Source of the DNA: Certhia americana
Lineage: Eukaryota; Chordata; Aves; Passeriformes; Certhiidae
Length of the DNA stretch: 64,000 bases
Assembly: GCA_018697195.1 (NCBI GenBank)
Contig: CM031858.1
Location: forward strand, 76,351,102-76,415,101
Reading direction: 5' to 3'
Shown: positions 1 through 12,400 of the stretch, piece after piece
Layout: each line of letters starts with the position of its first letter
How positions within the stretch are numbered: position 1 is the stretch's first letter
Notes under the pieces: generated by a model
The model's input: the letters and a program-made list of their open reading frames with translations, nothing else
Told to the model about the DNA's origin: nothing
The model's database searches: none
Translations under genes and position numbers: made by a program

Positions 1-1436
1 GAATGACAGCAAATTATTCAGAGGGTTTCTGCCTTTCTGATGCCATTAGAAAACAATGACACAGATGTAGTTCTATACATATGGCAGTGAGAGAGGATGT
101 TCAATAAAGCAATCAATTTTGTGAAAACTTCTGTGCATATTAAAAAGAAATATAATTCCTATGCATTAAAATTTAAGGTTTTCTGACCCGCTTTGATAAT
201 AATTTAAACATAAAGCATAACAAGAGAAGCAGAACTCCTTTCCTATGAACTGCAGTGAGAAAGCCACATACCCTGCTTTTCTGATATCTATTCAGTCCTA
301 CATGTTCTGAAAACACTAGGCATTTGCATTTCTAACACCACGGTTGCAGTGAATTTGGGAGCCTTCTCCAGCCCCTACTTTATTGTCAAATTGACTGCTG
401 AATCCATGAAAAGGAGCCAGGAAGCACTGAATTCCAGGTCATACACAGGTCAGGGTTTCTTACTCTAAGGCTGCCAAGTCTGAAGCATTGGTAACCTTAT
501 TCCAAGGCAATACTTAGTAATGGAGTAGTCAACATACAATAATAAAAATTAGGGTTTCTGACCTAATTTTCACTGTGCAATCAGGCAGAAAACTGTCATG
601 TAGGCTAAATGCTATCTGGTTTTGTGAAACATTTCAGTCTTGTCAAAGAAGCTTTTTTTTCTGAAATATAGTTTTACCACAAACTTCTATAACCCTCAGC
701 TTTTTTATGTATTGATGATTAAATTAATTTCAAAATTGTAGCAAATACATCATGCATTAATCAATGCAACACAACAAATTCCCCCTCTATAAAATGTAGT
801 ACTGAGTTTCCCAATCCTTTTTTCTTCTCTTCCATTTCACCTTCAGTAGCAGCAGGAAGGTGAAAACAAGCTAAGACTGACAATACTAGAGAACGTTTCA
901 GGCTTTTTGAGGTATACAGATGGTGATCAGAACGATGAGAATCTTTATAAAATGAATTGAGCATCTCAGTTCATTGACAGTAACTCTACCATCACAAATG
1001 AATCATTAGAACTCTCCAAGAAGAGAATGATTCATAAGGTAAGATTGATACAGGCTGTAAGTTTTTATCAGTGACTATTCTATCTGCTTTCTTTTAGATC
1101 TGTGACTCACAAACGCCTAGAAGATTTGAGATGAAAGAGGTTAGCTCAACAAATCAGTAAATTTCTTCTGCTCCAGTGCAGGATCAGATGTATCTCAAAA
1201 GTGCTCGTGAGATATTTGTCTAACATCTCTATAATAACATCTAAAAGAAAGGGATTCCCAGTCCCTTAGCCAATCTGTTACAGTGCTAGTCTGTCTTTGC
1301 CATTAAGAAGCTATTATTAATGTCAGGTCTAAATCTCTTCTGTTGCAGTTTAAGCCCATCATGACTCTTCCCAGAGGACATGAAGAAGAGTTTAATCTCT
1401 TCTTTTTTCAATAGCGTTTTGTTGTTGAAATCTCTT
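1..1436. other. AT-rich unique intergenic DNA
   Basis: No coding exon, RNA gene or recognisable repeat is seen. Open frames here are short, lack domain-like sequence and are what chance gives in AT-rich DNA. Confidence 0.6.
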
Positions 1437-2253
1437 ACTAAGGTGTAATAGTTTGCAGGCCAGGTTTCGGTAGTGGGGGGCTACAGAGGTGGCTTTTGTG
1501 AGAAGCTTCTGGAAGCTTCCTCTATGTCTAGCAGAGCCAGTGTCAACCACCTCCACGAGAGATGTGCTCCTGGTCAAGGCCAGGCCAATCAGGAATGGTG
1601 GTAACACCTTCATGATAATATCATTAAGAGACAGAAACAAAATGTGGTTGTATAGTTGTAGTTGCTGCCAGAGAAGAGTGGGGTGAGCATATGTGAGAGG
1701 GAGAACACCACACACACCAAGGTCAGTGCAGAAGGAAGAAGAGGAAGTGCTCCAGGCACTGGAACTGAGATTCCCCTGCAGTCTGTGGTGCAGACCATGG
1801 TGAGGCAGCCAGGCCCCTGCAGCCCATGAAGGTCAGTGGAGATGCAGGAATCTGCCTGCAGCCCATGAAAGAGACCCACTCCAGAACAGGTGGATGCCTG
1901 AGAAGAGACTGCGACCCTGTGGGAAGCATCTGCTGGAAGAGAATCCTGGCAGGGACTGCTGACCAGTGGAGAGAAAAGCCCACTCTCGAGCAGGTTTCCT
2001 GGGATGACTTGTGACCCTGCAGTCATGTGGTCCATGCCAGATAGACCAGGCTGTGCCTGAAGGACTGCACCCTGTGGGAAGCACAGTTTGTGGAGAACCA
2101 TTGCCTCTGTGATAGACTCACATTGGAGCAGGGGAAGGACCCTTTTCCCTGAGCAGCAATAGAAACAACTGACCATAACCCCCATTCCCTGTCTCCATCT
2201 GCTGCTGGGTAGGAGGAGTTAGAGCTAGGAAGGAGGAAGGGGAGGGGGTAAGG

Positions 2254-2583
2254 TGTTGTATGCCTCTGGGAGATGGTTCACCCCAAGAAAACCCCCTAAT
2301 GCCTATAAACCATTTAGTTTGACCCTACCCTCCTCCCTATCTCTGGCCAATTGGCTCAGTGCCAGCTTATCGGTCTTGGACAGAGAACCTAGATAAACCC
2401 GTGCCCTTCCTTGTCCGGCCTCTTTGGCCTCCGGGACCCCTTCAAGAATAAAGCTTTAGAATAACCCAAGGTAAGGAGCCTCTTTTGTATCTCTTCTCCC
2501 TATCCATGAAGATCTCCTCTCCCAAAACTCCCTAAATCTGAGCTAGCAGCTTATGGGGGGTGGAGGGAAAGGGGAAAACTTCA
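2254..2583 (+). mobile_element. Solo LTR (ERVK type) with 6-bp TSD GTAAGG
   Basis: This 330-bp LTR starts TGTTGTATGCC and ends AACTTCA, so it has the canonical TG...CA ends. It is flanked by a perfect 6-bp direct repeat, GTAAGG, at 2248-2253 and 2584-2589. Six base pairs is the usual duplication for alpha/betaretrovirus-like (ERVK) integrases. Inside are a CCAAT-like ccaattgg near 2347 and a poly(A) signal AATAAA at 2447-2452, leaving about 130 bp of R-U5. With one duplication copy removed, the host element reads continuously (ggggggtaagg then tgttttcacag), which shows that this is an insertion. No internal retroviral sequence is present, so it is a solo LTR left by recombination. Confidence 0.88.
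2447..2452 (+). terminator. LTR poly(A) signal AATAAA
   Basis: An exact AATAAA sits at the expected place in the 330-bp solo LTR, upstream of its U5. Confidence 0.6.
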
Positions 2584-2829
2584 GTAAGGTGTTTTCACAG
2601 TCTTATTTTACTTCTTATTATGCTGGTCTGATTTTTGTAATAAAAAGTTCAAGTAATATCTCTATTTCAAGTCTGTTTTGCCTGTGGCGGTATTTGGTGA
2701 TTGATCTCTCTCTGTCCATATCTCAACCCATCAAACCTCCATTATATTTTCTCTCCCTTGTCCAGCTGTAGAGGGGATAGGATTTGGTGGATGCCTGGAA
2801 TCCAGAGAGGGTTAACCCACTATACCTAA

Positions 2830-4181
2830 TCCAGCCATTTATCTCATTTCCCTTACCTTAATCACACACCCACTATAAACTTCTATAATATTGGATGCTA
2901 TTAGCTATTAGTATTTTGTACATTTATTAGAGACAGAAGCTCCTCAGGAACTTGTTTATAAGAGAACAGTAATCCAAATTGGTCTTAGCAGATTTTAAGA
3001 GCAAACTAAATCTTCTAATTATTGGAGAGTGCTAGCCTGAAATGCTAGTTACAAAATTAAATAGGAGAACAAATTTTTGAGGTCCTATCCAGGCAAACAG
3101 CTGCAAACATCTGTGCATTTGCTCTGCATATGCTCAGAGGTGGCTGGATGCTGTTCAACCATACTGCTATGGTTTGTGATCTGGAGCTCTGACTCAGCAC
3201 AGCATGCTGCCTTTATTGCACCACTCCAGGTTACAAACAGCTTGCATCAGCTTGTCTTGGAGCAGGAATAACAGAGCTGCACAGCCATCTGCACCTGTAT
3301 GTAAAGATATATAGAGATGTTTTCGGGCAGTATCTACATCTTTATGAGCTGCAGTCAGTGGAATGAACCTCAGTCTTCCCTGGGACCACAGGATGATGTT
3401 TTAATGCAAATAGCCAAGCGTGCACAAGACATTATAAAGCAAATGGCCTTAACCATACTCCAAGGTAGCCTATGCAAAAGCTCATAGTTTTAGATAGGTT
3501 TTGCTTACATATATATGATACAGCTGAGTGTACAGTAATGTCCTCATACTGAAGGTAGGAGGCAGACAGCTGGGTCAAACATAGCACTGTTTACGTTCAA
3601 GGTATGCATTTTTAGATAGTGTCATGCTCATTAATGGAAATTGATATGGAATTAGGACTCTAATATGATGAAAGGAAAACACCTTTAAAAGAAAACTGGT
3701 TCTGATCTTTATCCTTTATATTGCTATGCTAGTGAGCATCAGTGAAGAGTAAAACAAAAGACATAAATTTTTACTTAAAAAATGCTTTTGATACATTGCT
3801 ATTATCAAGTTTTCAGAGATGTCTCAGCCCAAATTAAGGTGCATATGAGACCACATGCTAAAGTTAAAAGTACAGACTTTATTTAACAGCAAATGTGAGA
3901 GAAAAAGAGATAGAAGGAAATAGCTGCCTGCTGTGCTGGCTTGTCTTATGGCAAGTTACTTCTGCAGCCTTAATAGTTTTTGAGGCAACTGTGATCTTTA
4001 ATCTCTCACATATTTTAAATGCACTCTTCAGTCCACAATTTATAATAATTTATAATTAATAACCTCCAATGTTCAAGGATATGGCACATTGTGTGAAGGT
4101 AGGATTTCTACTAAATTCAGACGTATACAGTAGCCTGAAAGCCAAAAACATTTGGAAGAGCAGTGCAGCTTATATAAGTAT
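2830..4181. other. Unique DNA between the inverted LTR pair
   Basis: About 1.35 kb lies between the two inverted copies. I see no exon, RNA gene or known repeat. A less AT-rich patch at 3077-3300 has an open frame of 64 codons with no recognisable feature. Confidence 0.5.
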
Positions 4182-4186
4182 GATAC

Positions 4187-5091
4187 TGTGGTGGGATGAC
4201 CCTGACTGGATGCCAGGTGCTCCCCCAAAGTAATTCTATCTAACTGGAATGGGGAGAGAAAATACAGCAAAAGGTTTGTGAATTGGGATAAAGGGCAGAG
4301 GGAGATTGCTCATCAATTACTGTCAGAGACAAAAGACTTGATTTGGGGAAATTAATTGTCAATCAAAATCAGAACAGGATAAGGAGAAGGAAAACAAATC
4401 TTAAAAACACCTTAGCACCTCCCTCCTTTCTAGCTCTACCTCCTCCCAACCACTGGTGCAGGGAGACAGGGGTAATGGGGTTAGCGTGAATTCATTGCAC
4501 ATTTTTCCTGCCGCTGCTCAGGGACAAGAGTCCATAAAATATTCCACTGTGGGGTCTTTGCCATGGGAGATAGTTCTCCACCAACTTCTCCAGCAGAAGT
4601 CTTTCCCATAGTTCTTCATAAACTGCTCCAGCATGTGTCCCTCACCACAGGGTGCAGTCTGTCAGACACTGCTATCTCCATTGGCTGTAGGTCGATTTCT
4701 GCATCCCCATGGTTCTCTGAGAGAGCACAGCTGCTTCACCATGGTCTGCACCACGGGCTGCAGAGGAATCTCAGCTCCAGTATCTGAAGCACCTCCTGCC
4801 CCTCTTTCTTCACTGACCTTGGTGTGTACAGAAGTTGCTTCTCTCACATATTCTCACTCCTTTCGTCTCTGAGAACAATTACATCTGTGCAATGACTTTT
4901 TATTTCCTTCATAAATATGTTATCACAGAGGCACTACCTTCTCTAACTGGTACAACCTTGGCAAGTGTGCATCTATCCTGGACTCAGATGGGATTGACTC
5001 TGTCAGACATGGAGGAAGTTTCTGGCAGTTTCTCAAAGAAACTACCCTTGTAGCCGTGACTACCAAAACCTGGCCACATATATCCAATAAA
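4187..5091 (-). mobile_element. Long ERVL-like solo LTR, copy 2, with 5-bp TSD GATAC
   Basis: This is the same family as 1442-2824 in reverse orientation. Read on the minus strand it starts near tttattggatatatgtggccagg, passes the shared caccaaggtcagtg and catggtctgcaccac-type landmarks, and ends ggtcatcccaccaca. It is bounded by a perfect 5-bp direct repeat, GATAC, at 4182-4186 and 5092-5096. Five base pairs is typical of ERVL insertions. At 905 bp it is shorter than copy 1, with some of the middle repeats missing. The open frames inside it are not coding. The first base (tt rather than TG) is presumably mutated. Confidence 0.72.
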
Positions 5092-5096
5092 GATAC

Positions 5097-6118
5097 AGCC
5101 AAAAATATTGTCAAAATTTGGCGATATTTATGGGGCCCATGACCTCTTCTGTAGTGAGACACATTTTCACTATCTCTAAATGTGAGGCAGGAGAAGCATG
5201 TTCAGAAAATATGCTTCAATTTTACTGTTTATAATTCTTTTGACACCGGATGGCACAGCAACATATACCCATTGTAATCACCCGAATTAATTTTTATTTC
5301 AGTGGAAGAAAATCTTCATTAATAAGTTTGGATACTAGAGCTATGTGATTAAAAAGCTTACTAACCCTCTTGCTCATTTCAGTCTTCCAAGCAAGCAGCT
5401 GTCATAGTACCAGGGACTACCTTAGTCTTTTTGAAATCGATATTCAAAGTATAGTTAAGCACTACCATGAGTTTTGTTCACCTCTTTCAGTTTCAGTAGC
5501 CTTTATCTAAAAACACTTCCTCACTGATCAAGAAGGGGAAAAATGTCAGATTTGGTAATTATGGATGTGGTCGACTTGCTGTGGAAGCAAAATCCATAGC
5601 CATAATGAGCAAGTACCTTGATGTTTTAAACGACCCTCAGCATCTTCCAGCTCATGTACTGTAAAAGGCCTGAGCTGATCATCAAGGGAAAGAAACAGCA
5701 CAGGCTTCTAAATCTGAGCAAAGAAAATACTATTTTCTTTACCACTCTCTGATCATTTTACATCCCTAGTAGTTGCTCAAAACAATGGAACTTTCTTCAG
5801 CTTATCTCATAGGTTCTTCCCTGATTCCCTTCCACCCACTCTTCATGAAAGAGTAGCCAAGTATTATGTAAGAAACATTATTATGCAGAAAAGTAGGAGC
5901 ACCAGAAGAATTTCTGAATGTTAACAGCAACACTTAAATCACTTCTCTCAATGGCTCCAGAGAATTATATACCATTGTTGTTTAGACCAGTGGCTGGATG
6001 ACTGTCCCTATACATCATGCATAATATCAAAATTTCTTCAGAAAACCATTATAATAATCCTGGGAGATCAAAATCATATCAGTACATTTAACATGAAGTC
6101 TGCTGAAATACAATACAG
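5097..6118. other. Unique intergenic DNA
   Basis: No gene, RNA or repeat is recognised. Confidence 0.5.
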
Positions 6119-6420
6119 AGGAATCACAGAATCGTAGAATCAGTTAAGTTGAAAAAGACAATTAAGATCACTGCATCAAAGAATTAACCCACCACTTCCA
6201 AGTCTACCACTAATCCATCTCCAAATTGTCATGTATATATGTTTTTTAAACACTTTCAGAGATGGTGGCTCCACCACTTATATAGGAAGTCTGTTCCAAT
6301 TGTTGAAATGGGATTTTCAAAGCAAATCTTTTAACGTCTTTAAGGACATCAAGTGTTTTCAATCAGAAAAAATGACTTTAGCACCAAAGAAAAATCTTTA
6401 TGAAGAGTCAGAAAATCTAT
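6119..6420 (-). mobile_element. CR1 LINE 3' end, antisense
   Basis: The plus strand reads aggaatcacagaatcgtagaatcag, then ttgaaaaagacaattaagatc, and later tttcagagatggtggctccaccac and aggaagtctgttccaattg. This is the reverse complement of the well-known avian CR1 3' region, whose element ends in attctatgattct-type repeats. The element is therefore on the minus strand with its 3' terminus at about 6119. It is a short, 5'-truncated copy, as most CR1 insertions are. The upstream edge near 6420 is approximate. Confidence 0.85.
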
Positions 6421-7230
6421 GTTGTAAAGAACTGAAAAGATGTTAAACAGCTGCTAATTTTGTGTGAAGTAGGCTGAAAATTGCTAATTTCTGATGGTAC
6501 ATTAAGAAAGGCTTATGGGTTTCTACTGCCCAACTAAAGCTTTTCAGAAGTCAAAGATAGTTTACCTTCTTGAGTATAGCCTAGCTCTGAATGAGTGTCT
6601 AAGATTAACTTCTCTGGGGTGTAAAAAAACTAGACGACCTATTCAAAACACCATATATTTTTGAGCTATAAACCATTGATATTAGGGCTTAAAGACTGAA
6701 TTTAAATTTAAAAATTTTAACTTAATAATTTTTAATAGTTACAGACTGTGATAGGAGAGAAACATAAAGTTTCTTTACTAAACAGATGCCCAAAGACAAG
6801 ATTTATGACCTGTCATTTTGGGGTGTTTTTTGGTGTTTTTTTTTGTTTTTTTTTTTTTCCTTTTTTCCAGTTTGCTCCAATGGAGCTTACAGATTTTCAC
6901 CAAAACAAGTCTCTCACAAACCAGATGCTTGTAAATCCAGAGCAGGTGTGTATATGTGTTGACTTGATTTATGCCACTGTGAAATGTGTGGGCAGCAGAG
7001 GGGAAAGGAAGATGCAACTGAAAAAAACCCAAAATCACCTCCCAATGGCCCCATGTAGGAACACAAATCCTGCTCTTTTCTATGTCTTTCCAGTTATGAG
7101 AAGAAATTAAAATAAGTTTTCTTTCTCTAAGACACATGAGAAATATTGTTGTGCTTCCATTGATTTTTTGTACCCATTTCTTACACTGAAGTTTTCCTCC
7201 TAATGAAAATTTACTGTTCTACAACACTTT
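6421..7230. other. Intergenic DNA with a T-rich tract
   Basis: Mostly unique AT-rich sequence. Positions about 6825-6866 form a T/G-rich tract that creates a Phe/Lys-rich spurious open frame on each strand (6748-7110 and 6778-7137). No gene is supported. Confidence 0.5.
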
Positions 7231-7236
7231 GCAAAT

Positions 7237-7887
7237 TGTTGGAGTCTGGAATTATGAGAAATATTTCTTTTCATGTTTAAAAGATTTTAAGATCTCTGAC
7301 AAACAGTGGTTTTTACCTTTGTTCATGGAAAAAGGGCTTTTAGGCTCTGAAATGAAGCAGAGTTTTCAAGAATGTGTATTAGGTAGTAGAACAGTGTGTA
7401 GTTTTATCACAGGGTGGGAATTTTAGATATATGGGGGTTTCAGGATGGTAAGCAGGTAAAGACAAGATGGAGGAACAGCGTGGCTTTTGGTTTGCTTCCT
7501 CCTTCCTCATCTGCCTCCATGTTCTGCTGTGAGGTGGCACATTATAGTTGGTTTAGAATAAAGTCTAACTTTCTAACATGGATAATAGTTATTGGAGAAG
7601 TACTATAAATACTGACTATGTGAATTGTAGTATAAATATCCACACCTACCTTGTGTGGGTGGGATTTGGGAGAGAGTGCCTGAATGTGTCCTGCTGCACA
7701 GATCTCTGTAGGTCATGAGAAGAATGTAGTGATAAGAAATGATAAACTATGAAGAGAACGTAATATAAGATGGCTCATGACCAGTTCTTCAAAATCTCTG
7801 GGCTGGGGAAACACAACTGTACATTCTCGGGTCACGGAAAATAGCCAGTACAGAAAAACACACAAAAATATTTTTATATACCTGAGA
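7237..7887 (+). mobile_element. Solo LTR, copy A of a 0.65-kb family
   Basis: Copy A starts TGTTGGAGTCTGG and ends CCTGAGA. It aligns along its whole length with 20524-21201, sharing gttcatggaaaaagggctttt, tttatcacagggtg, gatatatggggg, tctgcctccatgttctgctg, tataaatatccacacc (a TATA-like box) and acattctcgggtca. Flanks GCAAAT (7231-7236) and GTAAAT (7888-7893) look like a 6-bp TSD with one mutation. No internal retroviral sequence is attached, so it is a solo LTR. The class is uncertain: the 5-6 bp duplication allows ERVL or ERVK. Confidence 0.8.
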
Positions 7888-7893
7888 GTAAAT

Positions 7894-8489
7894 CTGTGTA
7901 CATAGCTGAAAGAAAGTTATTTATATTCACTCAGGAGGAGTCTTGACTGAAATACAGTCACTCACAACTTTTCTGCATAAAGACATATAAAATAATTTTT
8001 ATTTTAACTTGTTTTTGACACTTCAGACTACAGAAAACAACATGAATGTTTGAATGCTAGAGGAACTGGAGTTTTGTATAGTTCCTGTAGTAGTGCCTGA
8101 AGACCTTTATAATATGGTTTCTAAAAATAAAGCTTCACAAAAGTTCCTAAGACTATATTACTACCAGTATTTTTATGAGTTAGGAAAGATTTTAGACAAA
8201 AGGCAACCACCCTCAAAAAAAAAAAAAAAAAAATCCAAAAACTATAGCCATATAAACCACCTAAATTCCTAAATACTTAAAGCAGCTTATGTAACAATAT
8301 ATTTTTTCTGTATTTTATATGTAAGAAAACCTTTACATGGTTTTAAAAATACCTTCCCTCTCATCCTATTTATGTGTATCTATTAGATGTTATGTTTTAA
8401 CAGTGCAAGAGTAGCTGCTATGTGTGTGATCAGATTTCATTTTAGATAGGTTGAAATTATATTACGGAAACTGGCGCACTTGAATATCC
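7894..8489. other. AT-rich intergenic DNA with an A-run
   Basis: Unique sequence with an A-run of about 18 bp at 8216-8233. A preceding aataaagc near 8126 gives a superficial resemblance to a processed transcript end, but nothing coding precedes it. Confidence 0.45.
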
Positions 8490-9430
8490 TGTTCGTGTGG
8501 CTGTCCATTACACAGTATAACAAAAAGGCACTGCTCTTGCATGGCTTGCATGCGTTTTTCCTGCCCAGGGGCTGTGCTTGACCTTGGCCTTGTTGCACCC
8601 TATAATGTTCCTGGTGGCCCATTCCTATGGCCTGTCTATGTCCATCTAGCTGGCAGCATTGTCCTTATAGTACTACCTGGTCATTCCCCCACAGTTTGGA
8701 GTCATCTGCAAAATAAAAGAGACTGTTCTTCACCACCTCTTTCAGTTTACTGAAAAATAATGTTAAATTATTTTTTATAATTTAAAAATTATCAAAATTT
8801 TAATAATTAGAATTTAATAATTAAATTAGTAAAAGTACCAGTCTGTCCCAGGACAGACTTAGGTGTTATTCTGCTTGACGCCAGGCTTCAGTTAGAATAT
8901 ACCTTACCAAGTACACACCCTCACACCTGATCATCCATCTTTTTTTTTGTACCTGTCCAAACTGGGATACAGAAACACAGTGACAGATAATGTCAAAAAC
9001 TTTGTTGAAGTCCAAATAAAAAATGGCCACAATTTTCTCTTATTCTTCACATACTTCAGCATTTGATCCCAGAAGGGAATCAGGCTAGTCAGACATCATT
9101 TACCCTTCAGTAAAATCAAGGTTTCTGGTTCCAATCACTTCCTGTGTGTGCCCAGAAATGGGGCCCAGGAGGACTTGCTCCAGCATGAAAATCAGGCAAC
9201 AATGGGTTGATTTTTTTCTTTTTCTTTTTGAAGATGGGTGTGGCATTTACCTTTCTCCAGTTGCTCATGGTTTCTCCTGAACTCAGCAACAACCTTTCAA
9301 AGATGAGAGAAAGAAGCTTTGAAAGGATGTTGGGCATCATAATCAGCACCTGGGATGGAGCCTGTTAGGTCCCAAGAATTTGTGTGCATCAAATCACTCA
9401 GCAGTGGGCCTGTACTTAAATTGTTCAACC
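8490..9430 (-). pseudogene. CR1 LINE ORF2 (reverse transcriptase) fragment, antisense
   Basis: The minus-strand frame at 9116-9349 contains SNWRKVNATPIFKK, preceded by a LSLIFERLLLSSGE stretch. This is the N-terminal reverse-transcriptase region of the CR1 ORF2 protein, which copies element RNA at a nicked chromosome site. Further downstream on the minus strand (towards 8490) come further decayed pieces: an equivalent of the conserved 'LDF.KAFDT' segment near 9000-9030, and the later CR1 segment that reads gtttggagtcatctgcaaa on the plus strand near 8694-8712. Stops and frameshifts are frequent, and an AT-rich stretch at 8755-8840 interrupts the match. It is a dead 5'-truncated copy with approximate limits. 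Confidence 0.72.
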
Positions 9431-12400
9431 TCCCTACCACATAAGTATGCAAGATGAAAGGTATATTCAAGGTGAGTCTTTGGGATGTGGGGGCTACGGG
9501 GGAGGTTTTTCTTTTTAGAGGGGAAAATAAGGGTGGGTTGTTTGTTTGCTTTGTGTTTCACATAATTTTCCTTTTTTTATTAAACAGTACCTTGAGGACT
9601 CCCATCCTATTGCTCTAAAAGGGCTATTCACTTCTTACATTTGCTATACAAAGGAAATGGAAATATAAAAAGGGGACATAAAATTAGGACAAAAAAGAAA
9701 AAAAAGGAGAAAGGAAAAGATATAAGACAAAAATCTGCAGACACATAACAAAATGAGAAAAGAGTAGGAGAAGAGCGAACACATGTCAAGCTATTTTGCA
9801 AGAGCATAGTGGGAGAAGATCATAGAACTGCAGTCATCCACCAGGCTTTGATAAAAGGAGAGACTAGAAAAAAAAGGAGAGGTCAAAAATGACTGAATGT
9901 AAGGCACAATCACTTCAGTCATCCTGAGTCTAATAATTCTGTCCTGCCGTGCTGTTTGAAAATGGCTGACAACAACAGCAGTGCCTGTCAATCCGTTTGC
10001 AGGCTCAGGGGTTTGAATCCTTTTTCTTTTCTCAAAACATGGAGACAAAGAACCATAAAAGATACATAAAATAAAATGAACAATCAGCAGCCTTGGGTGC
10101 AATCAAATACCCAAGACAAACTTCCTGGAAAAAATTTGCAGTAGCATTAAGAAAAAAATGTAGGAAGAAGAAATAAAGACTAAAAAATAATAAAGTGAAT
10201 GCTCCTCTTAGCACATGCAGATATCTCAACTTCAAGATTAACAGGAAGACTGATCAGAGCTTTTCAGCATTTAAGACCAGGGCACATAGATGTATAAAAT
10301 TACCTTGCATTCCCCCAGTTGCAGACTTTTAAGGTGAAAAGGCACTTCCCAAAGGCGCTGTCACCAAAACATCTGCAGAAGAAGATGCAGAGTTGATACT
10401 GTTCTATATACCCTTTCTTATATTCATTCCTCTTTATCACACAGAAGTTGGTCTATGTCTGTCAGACCTGGTATGGTAGAGCAATCCTGGCAATGAGTAT
10501 CAGCTTGGGAAAAAGGACTATGGGTATTCTGATGAACTGGGAACGTGAATCTATGTCCACATAAGCCAGAATGTACTGACATTTAAAGTTTGAAATGTAT
10601 ATATTATCTAGGACAATATGGTTTATTATGTGCCATGAAAAAAAAAAGGGAAATTACCCAATTCTTTGGCATAATGACTTTTGCATATAAATTTTCAAAT
10701 ATACTAAAATAAGTAATCAATGCAAGAAGGGAGAAAAGAAAGGAGATAAGACTGTTTTTAAAAAAAAAAAAATCTAAATGGTACATCACCGTTCTTATTC
10801 TGGAATAAAAAGTGGATGCAGTCTTAGTAATCCTTAATTTTAGAACAGACATTTTAATCAGGATCACTTGCTTTTAGCTTGTAATAACTTACCTTCTATT
10901 ACTTTCTCCATATAATCCTCCTGTTGTACACTTACTCAAAAGGAACCATTTCTTTGTGTTCATAATGACCTGCTTTATTAGAAAAGTTGATTTAAACATA
11001 AAACTCCAATATTTCTAGTTGATACAAATATTAACACTACACTGAGAATATAAAATCCAGTTAGTGCAACCAATTAACAAGGTGATTTATTTTAAACTTT
11101 TTTGTTATATTTTACAATAATTTGTGAGAAAAGAAAAACGAAGTCTTTTAAATACGAGCCTTAAAATTTGTGGAGATTTCTTAGCCTGATGTTTAAATAC
11201 TGTTTCATAAAATGTTTTTTTGAATAAAATAGAAGTGTCAGAAGTTAAGAATTAATGAAATCTTTAACTACTTCGTTTGCTGTCAAAATGGTTGTTCTTG
11301 CAGCATTGCATTTTACTAGTCCAGACTTGGTTTGAAGCAAGTAATTAGTTTTTCTTTGAAATTTCTTCCAAAGCAAAAGAAGAAAAAAGATTTAAGAGCA
11401 AAGATTATTAAGAGTCTAAGAACTGTTATACCTTGATTGTCGTTTTCCATCCTAGCTGTCATTTTATTTAATCCCTTTGTCCTTCCCAAGATTTGACTTT
11501 TAATTTCTTTTATAATTGGTCCAAGAGATTGTCCTAAAGTGATGTAAAATAGGAAAGGAATCTTTAATATCTAGTGAACTACAATGGTTCATACCCATTG
11601 AAGAGTGTTTAACAGCATTCATTTTGTGAGAAGTCCAGATACAGAAGTAATTATTCAAATATATTTTGAATTTATTCAGCTAATAGCATCGGGCTGCTAC
11701 ATTTTTCCACTCATATGAGTATTTCTAATGAAACCAATGATATTACTCTGCTCATCTCAGCAGTGACTGAGAGCTTCTGTGGTACTGTTTGTACTGCTGA
11801 CTGCAACTTACTGTCTCTCTTTGCCTTAGTAGGCTACTTCCTGTAAAAGGGACTGAAATTGGATCAAGTAGTCTCTACCTCTCATAAAAAATGCCTATTA
11901 TTCTGAATTCCATAGGAAGGTTGCTAGGTGCATCTACAACAGAACATACGATTTTCAAAGGGTCAAAAGATATACATTCTCAAAGTGAACTCTGCTTACA
12001 ACCAAGTCTTTGCAAGTACACTAGCCTGATCAGAAATTCCCTAAATTCTTAAAAATAACTGCCAAACCTGGTTGGTTTTAATTTCCCCTACTTCACAATA
12101 TCTTTCTTACAATTAAGTTCAGGACCACTGCACTTAGAAAATTTTGACAGTCAAGTAAAACTAATCTTTAACTTTGAGACTAAAACCACATCCAACGAGA
12201 AGATGAAATGAAGTCAAGTACTTTTAAATTATCAAAAGTAAACAATTTCATTATCCCTTAAAATACTGATAATTTGTTGGATGCTGAATGAATTTTGTTT
12301 CTATTCAGATAAGATTTGGAAAAAAGTTTGGAAAGAAAACCCCTCAGGAATATCAAAAATGCTCATGGAACAGAAAATTTGTTACCTGTATAGTTGAATC

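Larger units (their letters stand above)
1442..2824 (+). mobile_element. Long ERVL-like solo LTR, copy 1, split by a younger LTR
   Basis: About 1.05 kb of this element remains once the nested insert at 2248-2583 is removed. It is recognised because the reverse complement of 4187-5091 matches it through the same landmarks: ggccaggtttcggtagtg near the start, caccaaggtcagtgcagaag and the ctgcag-cccatga repeats in the middle, and a U5-like end running ctgttttgcctgtggcgg to ggttaacccactata. An AATAAA near 2638 with about 180 bp after it is consistent with R-U5. Flanks ACTAA (1437-1441) and CCTAA (2825-2829) may be a decayed 5-bp TSD, which fits ERVL. The ends are my inference. I remember this sequence type as abundant in bird genomes but cannot name the family. 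It contains no usable open frame. Confidence 0.7.

Noticed and set aside
1610..2185. 191-codon minus-strand open frame
   Set aside because: It is the antisense of the long ERVL-like LTR, whose internal near-repeats happen to lack stops.
6748..7137. Opposed 119-120 codon frames rich in Phe or Lys
   Set aside because: Created by a T-rich tract; no homology and no splice context.
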